From NCBI GenBank assembly GCA_035551455.1, contig DASZMZ010000231.1:1-7582 (forward strand): DNA of 7,582 nt, given 5' to 3'. A program made the translations under genes and the position numbers. This document shows, one piece after another, positions 1 through 6,788 of this stretch. Origin of the DNA: Sulfopaludibacter sp035551455. Lineage in GTDB: Bacteria; Acidobacteriota; Terriglobia; Bryobacterales; Bryobacteraceae. Position 1 is the first letter of the stretch. Each line of letters starts with the position of its first letter. The notes under the pieces are model-generated. The model saw only the letters and a list, made by a program, of their open reading frames with translations, was not told the origin of the DNA and made no database searches.

Positions 1-298
1 AGTGGCGGTACCCGAACAGCAGGTCGGGACCGATCCAGATGCAAAAGACCGCGATTCCGATGCCGATACTCGCGACGGCCATCGAAGGCCGGAACGAGAG
101 GTAGGGCCGCGAAAAGAGCACCAGCACCACCACGACCGCCGCCAACCGGAGGCCGTAGGCCCAGAGAGATGAGATGCCCAAGCCATGCTCCACGGCCATG
201 AACCCGACGTAAGTCAGGAATGGCGCGACATAGCCGAGCATCGCGCGGTTCTGGCTGAAGACAGACGTCTCACGCGACGTAGCGGAGGCTTTTGACAT
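1..298 (-). CDS. CAAX prenyl protease-related membrane protein, exosortase-associated type (5' end only)
   Basis: This is an open frame of 99 codons starting with ATG at 298 and running off the left edge, so only the N-terminus is present. The translation begins MSKASATSRETSVFSQNRAM and then shows three hydrophobic stretches, at about residues 20-36, 44-62 and 69-88, with the phrases LWAYGLRLAAVVVV and FCIWIGPDLLFGYRH. This layout (Pro-Phe near the first helix, 'WxYxLR' opening the second, 'WIGPD' after the third) matches my recollection of the N-terminal half of CAAX-protease-related proteins found with exosortase/PEP-CTERM systems in Acidobacteriota. The catalytic CPBP glutamate and histidine motifs would lie beyond the edge, so the assignment cannot be confirmed here. 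The gene follows hspR on the same strand after a 99-base gap. No clear Shine-Dalgarno sequence precedes the ATG. It could instead be another polytopic membrane protein; the reading frame is much surer than the family. Confidence 0.6.
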   Translation of the reverse strand, partial: MSKASATSRETSVFSQNRAMLGYVAPFLTYVGFMAVEHGLGISSLWAYGLRLAAVVVVLVLFSRPYLSFRPSMAVASIGIGIAVFCIWIGPDLLFGYRH

Positions 299-304
299 TT
301 TCGA

Positions 305-369
305 TGGCGCAAACTCAATGGAGCAAAATAACTTCTGCCCATCTTACTAGGCGTTTTCTATTTGCGCCA
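305..369. repeat. Inverted repeat TGGCGCAAA / TTTGCGCCA flanking the hspR-protease gap
   Basis: The 9-base arms at 305-313 and 361-369 are exact reverse complements separated by 47 bases. They occupy most of the 99-base gap between the hspR stop codon (398) and the start of the membrane protease gene (298). The arm nearer the gene ends 6 bases before its ATG, covering the place where a ribosome-binding site would normally sit. It could be a two-site operator or a long RNA hairpin over the start region. It has no T-run and is not a convincing terminator. No clear terminator for the heat-shock operon and no good promoter for the protease gene is visible in this gap. Confidence 0.4.
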
Positions 370-397
370 CAGACAAAGTGCGAATGCATACGGGGCG

Positions 398-799
398 TCA
401 AGCCTTCTTGCGCGTGGAGCCACCGGGCGGCTTAAAGCTGATCACCGGGAGCAGGGCATTTCGTTCCGAAGGCGCCGAAGGACGGCCGGTGCGGGCTGCC
501 AATTCGCGATTCAGGGTGGAAATAAACTCCTGAATTTGCAAATGCATTTCACCCATCTTTTCCCGCATATTGAGAATGATTTCCACCCCGGCGAGGTTTA
601 CTCCCAAGTCTCGCGTCAGGTGCAAAATCACTTCCAGGCGCTCCAGATCTTCGTCCGTAAATAAGCGGGTATTGCCCTCGCTACGGGAAGGCTTCAGCAG
701 GCCTTCGCGCTCGTAGAGGCGCAGTGTCTGGGGATGGATCTCGTATTGTTCCGCGACGGCCGAGATCATGTAAGCCGCTTTGGATTTCGCCTTTGCCAT
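398..799 (-). CDS. hspR: Heat-shock transcriptional repressor HspR (MerR family)
   Basis: This is a 133-residue DNA-binding repressor. The N-terminal MerR-type winged helix-turn-helix spans about residues 10-58. It carries the HspR signature: YMISAVAEQYEIHPQTLRLY (10-29), then LLKPSRSEGNTRLFTDEDL (34-52) and LGVNLAGVEIIL (65-76), followed by a coiled-coil-like helix at about 78-102. No metal- or drug-binding cysteines are present, unlike many MerR proteins. In Streptomyces, Mycobacterium and Helicobacter, HspR represses chaperone operons by binding HAIR elements, with DnaK as co-repressor in Streptomyces. Here the gene is the third of dnaK-dnaJ-hspR: its ATG directly abuts the dnaJ stop codon (TAG 802-800), and a good ribosome site (GGGAGAAGG) lies inside the dnaJ end, so translation is probably coupled. 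A HAIR-like site sits before the dnaK promoter, implying autoregulation. The C-terminal tail (about 118-133) is basic and Pro/Gly-rich. Confidence 0.93.
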   Translation of the reverse strand: MAKAKSKAAYMISAVAEQYEIHPQTLRLYEREGLLKPSRSEGNTRLFTDEDLERLEVILHLTRDLGVNLAGVEIILNMREKMGEMHLQIQEFISTLNRELAARTGRPSAPSERNALLPVISFKPPGGSTRKKA

Positions 800-1987
800 C
801 TAGACCTTCTCCCAAATCTTGGCGCGCGGATCTTCGGGGTGAAGCGTCGACAACTTTCGCAGCAATTCCCGGGTCTCCTCGTCACGAGGATCGGGAGGCT
901 CGATGCCGACTTCCACAATCTGGTCGCCGCGCACGTTCGTGCGTGAGTTCATGACACCCTTCTCGCGCAAGCGGAAGCGCTGGCCGTTCTGCGTACCCTG
1001 GGGAATCTTCAGCAAGGTGCGGCCGTCGATCGTGGGCACTTCGATCTTGGAACCGAGCGCCGCCTCCCACACCGCGATGGGCACTTCAATTTCGATATTG
1101 TCGCCGTCGCGCTTAAAGAACGGATGCTCTTCCACCTGCGTGGTGATGTAAAGGTCGCCGGGCGCGGCGCCCTGCGTTCCGGCATTTCCCTTGCCGGGAA
1201 CTCGCAGCCGCGAACCGGAGCGCGCGCCGGGCGGAATGCGAACCTCCACCGTTTCCGTGCGCGGCACTCTGCCTTCGCCGCCGCAGGTGGGACAGGCGTT
1301 GTGCAGCCGTCCGCTACCGCCGCAGCGCGGGCAAGTGAGATTGAACTTCATAGCGCCGGCCATCTGGGAAACATTGCCGGTGCCCTTGCATTGCGGACAT
1401 GTGACTTCGCCCGCGCCGCTGGTGCCGGAGCCGTGGCAAGTGCCGCAGACTTCGTACCGCGTGATTTCCATGCGGGCCTGAGTTCCCTTGATGGCCTGCC
1501 AGAAATCGATATTCATCACATATTCGAGATCGCCGCCTTTTTCGGGAGGCGCCTGCTGTGCTTCGCCGCGTCCGCCGAAGAACTGCGAGAAAATGTCGCG
1601 GAATCCGCCGCCGCCGCCCGCGCCGCCTTCCGTGGCGCCGCGACGGCCCCCGGCCTGGCCCGAGCCCGACATGTAATCTGAAAAATCAAAGCCGCTGAAG
1701 TCCATCCCCGGATGGGGAGCTTGGCCGGCGCCTCCGGGATTGGCGCTGGCGTAACCGTTCTCCGAATAGAAGCCAAACTGATCGTACATCTGGCGCTTCT
1801 TCGGATCGCTCAAAATATCGTAGGCTTCCTGAACATTCTTGAAGCGGTCTTCCGACGACTTGTCCCCAGGATTCAGGTCCGGATGGTATTTGCGCGCGAG
1901 TTTCCGGTAAGCCTTGCGGATGTCGTCCGCGGACGCCTTCTTGGGGACGCCGAGGGTCTCGTAATACTCGTGCTTGGGAGGAGACAT
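800..1987 (-). CDS. dnaJ: Chaperone protein DnaJ (type I Hsp40)
   Basis: A full-length cytoplasmic co-chaperone of 395 residues that stimulates the DnaK ATPase and delivers unfolded clients. Domains in order: J domain at about residues 6-71 with the essential HPD triad at 35-37; a long Gly/Phe-rich linker at about 72-148 with a run of glycines near 121-128 and the DIFSQFFGG motif at 131-139; a zinc-binding region with four CxxCxGxG repeats at 181-188, 197-204, 219-226 and 232-239, all eight cysteines present; then the C-terminal substrate-binding domains to about residue 365, including VRIPPGARSGSRLRVPGKG. The ATG at 1985-1987 is chosen because the J domain starts immediately (HEYYETLGV); its ribosome site is weak. 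The gene lies 62 bases after dnaK with a strong hairpin between them, and directly before hspR. The linker is longer than in E. coli DnaJ but the family call is not in doubt. Confidence 0.97.
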   Translation of the reverse strand: MSPPKHEYYETLGVPKKASADDIRKAYRKLARKYHPDLNPGDKSSEDRFKNVQEAYDILSDPKKRQMYDQFGFYSENGYASANPGGAGQAPHPGMDFSGFDFSDYMSGSGQAGGRRGATEGGAGGGGGFRDIFSQFFGGRGEAQQAPPEKGGDLEYVMNIDFWQAIKGTQARMEITRYEVCGTCHGSGTSGAGEVTCPQCKGTGNVSQMAGAMKFNLTCPRCGGSGRLHNACPTCGGEGRVPRTETVEVRIPPGARSGSRLRVPGKGNAGTQGAAPGDLYITTQVEEHPFFKRDGDNIEIEVPIAVWEAALGSKIEVPTIDGRTLLKIPQGTQNGQRFRLREKGVMNSRTNVRGDQIVEVGIEPPDPRDEETRELLRKLSTLHPEDPRAKIWEKV

Positions 1988-2013
1988 ATCTTAAAAGTTC
2001 CGGGGTTTGGATG

Positions 2014-2042
2014 CAGGGGCCGGGAAGACGTCCCGGCCCCTG
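2014..2042 (-). promoter_or_regulatory. Perfect 12-bp hairpin between dnaK and dnaJ
   Basis: Bases 2014-2025 (CAGGGGCCGGGA) and 2031-2042 (TCCCGGCCCCTG) are exact reverse complements around a 5-base loop. The structure begins 7 bases after the dnaK stop codon and fills nearly half of the 62-base dnaK-dnaJ gap. In minus-strand RNA no U-run follows the stem (the next bases are CATCCAAACC), so it is not a canonical intrinsic terminator. It more likely attenuates read-through, marks a processing site or protects the 3' end of dnaK mRNA, any of which would make DnaK more abundant than DnaJ and HspR. The structure is seen in the sequence; the role is inferred. Confidence 0.6.
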
Positions 2043-2049
2043 GGCCTGC

Positions 2050-3975
<1,926 letters not shown>

Positions 3976-4025
3976 TGTTGTTTCGAAAGCCTCCCTCAGT
4001 TTTACTCGTTGGTGAAATATGGCGT

Positions 4026-4041
4026 GCCGCCGGAGGGCGGC
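4026..4041 (-). promoter_or_regulatory. Leader hairpin in the predicted dnaK 5' UTR
   Basis: GCCGCC (4026-4031) and GGCGGC (4036-4041) form a 6-bp all-GC stem around a 4-base loop, which reads CUCC in the minus-strand RNA. With the predicted transcription start near 4051, the hairpin would begin roughly 10 bases into the message and lie about 30 bases upstream of the GAGGGAGG ribosome site (about 3989-3997). The loop and adjoining stem bases (CCCUCC) can pair over 5 bases with that ribosome site. It may simply stabilise the 5' end of the mRNA; translational control is only a possibility. Confidence 0.4.
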
Positions 4042-4057
4042 TATTTAGTACAAGACC

Positions 4058-4086
4058 ATTATCAAGGTTTAGTGCGGGGTTGTCAA
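4058..4086 (-). promoter_or_regulatory. Sigma-70-type promoter of dnaK-dnaJ-hspR
   Basis: On the minus strand a perfect -35 box TTGACA (4086-4081) is followed, after exactly 17 bases, by GATAAT (4063-4058), one base from the -10 consensus TATAAT. Transcription would start near 4051, giving a leader of about 75 bases before the dnaK ATG. A strong housekeeping promoter next to a HAIR-like operator fits the HspR scheme, in which heat induction is by derepression rather than by an alternative sigma factor. No CIRCE-type (HrcA) repeat is visible here. Confidence 0.82.
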
Positions 4087-4092
4087 GTTTTA

Positions 4093-4113
4093 TGTGAGCG
4101 GGATACGCTCAAG
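4093..4113 (-). promoter_or_regulatory. HAIR-like HspR operator upstream of dnaK
   Basis: On the minus strand the sequence is CTTGAGC, seven bases, GCTCACA. The established HAIR consensus is CTTGAGT-N7-ACTCAAG; the left arm matches 6 of 7 and the right arm 4 of 7, with the exact N7 spacing. The core TGAGCG-N5-CGCTCA (4111-4106 and 4100-4095) is a perfect inverted repeat. The site lies 6 bases upstream of the -35 box and overlaps the cbiX stop codon (4111-4109). With hspR at the end of the same operon, autoregulation by HspR is the natural reading. Two more CTTGA half-site sequences occur at 4087-4083 and 4066-4062, inside the promoter. Confidence 0.75.
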
Positions 4114-4468
4114 TGTTCGCGCGGTCTAGCAGGGCCGCGATCAGCCCCGGATGGCCTTCTAACGGAGCCGTCGCCTCAATCTCCAAGTCACTGAATTTGC
4201 TGGAAATATCGTGAATAATCCGAGGCAGATCCCGTTCCAGGTGGGTTCCCAGAGTCAGAAAGTAGGGGATGACTCGGATGTGACGGACGCCTTGTCCCAT
4301 TAATCGGACAACCGCCCCTTCCAGATCGGGTTCTCCCAATTCCAGAAAGGCCGGTTCGACATAGGCCAATTGCCCAAGGCGAGCCAGTTCGCGGGCGGCC
4401 TGCCGCACGGATTCATTGGCCGCCTCTACTCGCGAGCCGTGACCGAACACAACAATGCCGGTGGTCAC
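4109..4468 (-). CDS. cbiX: Short-form sirohydrochlorin chelatase, CbiX/SirB family
   Basis: A 119-residue single-domain protein of the class II chelatase family, matching the short CbiX form (about 120-130 residues). Such proteins insert Fe2+ into sirohydrochlorin to make siroheme, or Co2+ on the anaerobic cobalamin route; the two cannot be told apart here. The N-terminal VVFGHGSR motif places His10 in the usual metal-ligand position, and the second expected histidine is His76 in FLTLGTHLERDLP (70-82). YVEPAFLELGEPDLEGAV (36-53) is the typical family segment between them. Translation starts at GTG (4468-4466), which overlaps the CBS-protein stop codon as GTGA; the residues before the conserved core are so few that no other start is likely. 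Translation is probably coupled to the upstream gene. Its stop codon lies in the HAIR-like operator of dnaK. No siroheme or cobalamin gene is adjacent. Confidence 0.85.
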   Translation of the reverse strand: MTTGIVVFGHGSRVEAANESVRQAARELARLGQLAYVEPAFLELGEPDLEGAVVRLMGQGVRHIRVIPYFLTLGTHLERDLPRIIHDISSKFSDLEIEATAPLEGHPGLIAALLDRANT

Positions 4469-4890
4469 GTTCCGTGAATGTAGGCCCGCATGTGGTGTAA
4501 TTCCTCAGTCTTGCGCGCCAATTCGAAATTCATCAGGTCCCGCATCGATAAGAAGCCTACCACATGGCTTCCCCGGGTCACCGGGAGGTGGCGGCAGTTG
4601 TGACTCTGCATTAATTCCATGGCATCGTCAAGGCTGGCCAGTTCGTCCACGGATACCACGTCGACGGTCATCACCGTGCGAACGGCGGTGGTCGCCGGAT
4701 CCTTATTCTCCAGGACCACACGCTTCATCAGGTCCCTTTCGCTGAAGACGCCCCTCAGCGCTTCTTCGTTGAGGACCAGAATTGCGCCGACGTGTAATTC
4801 TGCCATCCGCCGCGCAACTTGGGCCACCGTATCGAACTCGCCGACCTGGTACAGGTCGCGGTCACGGACGATATCCCGAACTGAGGACAT
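4465..4890 (-). CDS. Two-CBS-domain protein
   Basis: A stand-alone CBS pair of 141 residues. The first CBS domain spans about residues 7-60 (TVAQVARRMAELHVGAILVL, then GVFSERDLMKRVV) and the second about 70-124 (VRTVMTVDVVSVDELASLDD, then CRHLPVTRGSHVVGFLSMRDLM). The GxxSERDL and GxxSMRDL endings are the classic ligand-contact segments. CBS pairs (Bateman modules) bind adenine nucleotides such as AMP, ATP or S-adenosylmethionine and act as energy or ligand sensors; the ligand and partner here are unknown. No catalytic or DNA-binding domain is attached. The start is well set by AGGAGG at 4904-4899, 8 bases before ATG. The stop overlaps the cbiX start by 4 bases, so the two form one transcription unit. 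It is divergent from the YkgJ-family gene across a 41-base gap. Confidence 0.88.
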   Translation of the reverse strand: MSSVRDIVRDRDLYQVGEFDTVAQVARRMAELHVGAILVLNEEALRGVFSERDLMKRVVLENKDPATTAVRTVMTVDVVSVDELASLDDAMELMQSHNCRHLPVTRGSHVVGFLSMRDLMNFELARKTEELHHMRAYIHGT

Positions 4891-4931
4891 GAGGTCACCC
4901 TCCTAATCAGGGCAAAACTATATCACACCAG
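4891..4931. promoter_or_regulatory. Divergent intergenic region between the CBS and YkgJ genes
   Basis: This 41-base gap must serve, at least in part, both the CBS-cbiX unit (minus) and the YkgJ-transporter unit (plus). An AT-rich island at 4914-4924 contains TATAGT on the minus strand (4922-4917), a plausible -10 box, but no good -35 box lies 16-18 bases upstream of it. The plus-strand gene has no Shine-Dalgarno sequence here and starts only 8 bases after the island, so its message may have a very short leader. The promoter positions are guesses. Confidence 0.3.
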
Positions 4932-5381
4932 ATGCAGTTTTTGCGCCAAAGTTTCGGCCATAATAGGCAGGTGGCCGACGCTCTCCGATTCGCTTGCCAG
5001 CCTGGATGTATAAAATGTTGCGAACAAAAGGGCTTCGTCTACCTCACCGAGCCGGACGTGCTCCGCATCGCCGAATATCTGGGCATGAGACAGGCGGCAT
5101 TCGAAAAGAAATATCTCTATCGAACGGCGAAAAAGGTGCGGCTTCGGGTACCCGAAGAGGCGCAATGTCCCTTCCTTTTGAGCGATGGCTGCTCCATTCA
5201 TGTGGTCAAGCCCACGCAATGCCGGGTCTTTCCATTCTGGCCGGAAATGCTGGAAAGCAAAGAAGAATGGCTGAAAGCCGGCGACTTTTGCCCGGGCATC
5301 GGCGAGGGACCGCTGGTTCAGATTGAGTCCGCCCGGAAGCAGGCGGAGGAGATGCGCGCGGGCTATCCGGGTATTTATTGA
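4932..5381 (+). CDS. YkgJ-family cysteine-cluster protein
   Basis: A 149-residue soluble protein with the hallmark of the YkgJ-type putative zinc- or iron-chelating family: a tight cluster CQPGCIKCC (Cys22, 26, 29, 30), then CPFLLSDGCSIHVVKPTQCR (79-98, Cys79, 87, 97) and FCPG (Cys120). All eight expected cysteines are present, together with the conserved 'kP.qCr.fPFwP' phrase. Family members probably bind a metal or iron-sulfur centre; their biochemical role is not established, so none is assigned. The ATG at 4932 gives a 20-residue lead before the first cysteine block, but no Shine-Dalgarno sequence precedes it. The stop codon TGA overlaps the transporter ATG by one base (TGATG), so the two are probably translated as a unit. 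It is divergent from the CBS gene. Confidence 0.85.
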   Translation: MQFLRQSFGHNRQVADALRFACQPGCIKCCEQKGFVYLTEPDVLRIAEYLGMRQAAFEKKYLYRTAKKVRLRVPEEAQCPFLLSDGCSIHVVKPTQCRVFPFWPEMLESKEEWLKAGDFCPGIGEGPLVQIESARKQAEEMRAGYPGIY

Positions 5382-6775
5382 TGCTGCGCCGGTGGGCAGT
5401 CGTACTGCTTCCCGGAGTGTTGCTCTACTTCCTTCCACTTTCCGGCTTTACCGACCCGCAGCGCCACCTCCTGGGAATCTTTGTCGCCACCATCATCGCG
5501 CTGGTCGCCCAACCGGTACGCATGGGCGTCTCGGTGCTCCTCGCCCTGACGCTGCTGGCGCTCACCCATACGCTTCCTCCGGCGAAGGTCCTTTCCGGCT
5601 TCAGCAATCTGACGGTCTGGCTGGTCTTCACCGCCTTTCTGTTTTCGCGCGCCTTTACGCAGACGGGTTTCGGAACGCGCGTGGGGTATCTCTTTATACT
5701 GCGCTTCGCCCGGTCGCCACTGAGTCTTGGGTATTCCATCGCGGCGGCCGACCTTTCACTGGCACCCTTTATTCCTTCCGATACTGCACGAGGCGGGGGC
5801 GTGATCTTCCCCATCGCGCGGAGCGTGGCCACGGATTTCGGCTCCGAGCCTGGCCCCACCGCCGGGCGCATGGGCGCGTACCTGATGCTGGTGGCCTTCC
5901 ATGCGACCTATACGGCGTCAGCCATGTTCCTGACCGGCATGGCGGCCAATCCGCTGATCGCCGAGTTCGCCCTGAAGATCGCGCATGTGAATCTGACGTG
6001 GGGCTCCTGGTTCGCCGGCGCGATTCTGCCCGGCATGCTCTCCATGATCTTCGTCCCATGGCTGATTTCCCGTCTGGCTGGTCCCGAAGTTCGCGACACG
6101 GCGCCGGCCCGGGAATTGGCTCGCCGCGAACTCAAGCGCATGGGACCCCTGCAGCGGCAAGAGAAGTGGCTGATCGCGATCATGCTGTGCGTGATGGCCG
6201 GGTGGGTCACCTCGCCGTGGCATGGCGTGTCCAATACGTTCGTGGCGCTCGCCGGCTTGTCCGCGATTCTGCTGGCGCGGGTTCTCACCTGGGAAGACCT
6301 GCTGGCGGAGCAGAAGGCCTGGGACGCGCTGATTTGGTTCGCCGTCCTGGTGATGATGGCCGATCAGTTGAACGAAATCGGCGTCATCAAGATTCTATCG
6401 GTGAAGCTCTTTAGCCTGATGGGCGGCATCTCCTGGCCTGTCCTGCTGGTCGTGCTGGTAGCCAGCTACTGCTATATCCACTACGCCTTCGCCGGGATGA
6501 CGGCGCATGTGACGGCGTTGTACCCCGGTTTTCTGGGGGCGGCTTTGGCTGGAGGAATTCCACCCATGGCGGCGGCGCTGCCGCTGGCCTACTTTTCGAA
6601 CCTGAACGCGGCGATGACGCATTACGGGACCGGGTCGGCGCCGGTCTATTTTGGCGCAGGCTACGTCAAGCAGTCCGACTGGTGGCGCATCGGGTTCATC
6701 ATCTCGGTGGTGAACTTCGCCATCTGGATGGGCGTCGGAATGTGGTGGTGGCGCGTGGTCGGCATCATCCAGTGA
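5381..6775 (+). CDS. DASS/SLC13-family anion:Na+ symporter or dicarboxylate antiporter
   Basis: A polytopic inner-membrane protein of 464 residues with about 11-13 hydrophobic segments, the usual length for divalent-anion:sodium symporters and the related CitT / plant 2-oxoglutarate-malate translocators. Two signature loops are visible: IPSDTARGGGVIFPIA (131-146), equivalent to the family's PSNTAR..G motif, and MTHYGTGSAPVYFGAGYV (412-429), very close to the CitT/DiT-type second signature. These favour the C4- or tricarboxylate exchanger branch over sulfate transporters, but the substrate is not determined. The second residue of the SNT motif is Asp134 instead of Asn. The ATG at 5381 overlaps the YkgJ-gene stop as TGATG and is preferred; a TTG three bases upstream (5378) is the only near alternative. 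There is no nearby ribosome site, so reinitiation from the upstream gene is likely. It ends 13 bases from the convergent 184-residue gene. Confidence 0.9.
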   Translation: MLRRWAVVLLPGVLLYFLPLSGFTDPQRHLLGIFVATIIALVAQPVRMGVSVLLALTLLALTHTLPPAKVLSGFSNLTVWLVFTAFLFSRAFTQTGFGTRVGYLFILRFARSPLSLGYSIAAADLSLAPFIPSDTARGGGVIFPIARSVATDFGSEPGPTAGRMGAYLMLVAFHATYTASAMFLTGMAANPLIAEFALKIAHVNLTWGSWFAGAILPGMLSMIFVPWLISRLAGPEVRDTAPARELARRELKRMGPLQRQEKWLIAIMLCVMAGWVTSPWHGVSNTFVALAGLSAILLARVLTWEDLLAEQKAWDALIWFAVLVMMADQLNEIGVIKILSVKLFSLMGGISWPVLLVVLVASYCYIHYAFAGMTAHVTALYPGFLGAALAGGIPPMAAALPLAYFSNLNAAMTHYGTGSAPVYFGAGYVKQSDWWRIGFIISVVNFAIWMGVGMWWWRVVGIIQ

Positions 6776-6788
6776 TGCAGGCCAGCGG

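Noticed and set aside
350..368. GGCG...CGCC dyad as a terminator for the heat-shock operon
   Set aside because: Only 4 bp of stem, an 11-base loop and no U-run after it on the minus strand; no convincing terminator follows hspR.
1124..1681. A 185-codon plus-strand open frame opposite dnaJ
   Set aside because: Ala/Arg-rich low-complexity shadow of the Gly-rich linker and zinc region of dnaJ; no ribosome site or domain.
3976..4110. CIRCE (HrcA) element before dnaK
   Set aside because: No TTAGCACTC-N9-GAGTGCTAA-like repeat on either strand; the dyad present fits HAIR instead.
5378..5380. TTG as the transporter start codon
   Set aside because: The ATG immediately after it overlaps the upstream stop as TGATG, a common coupling arrangement, and TTG is a weaker start with no ribosome site to favour it.
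5323..6414. A 363-codon plus-strand open frame overlapping the transporter in another frame
   Set aside because: Arg/His/Pro-rich shadow; the overlapping frame encodes a clear DASS transporter with signature loops and membrane helices.
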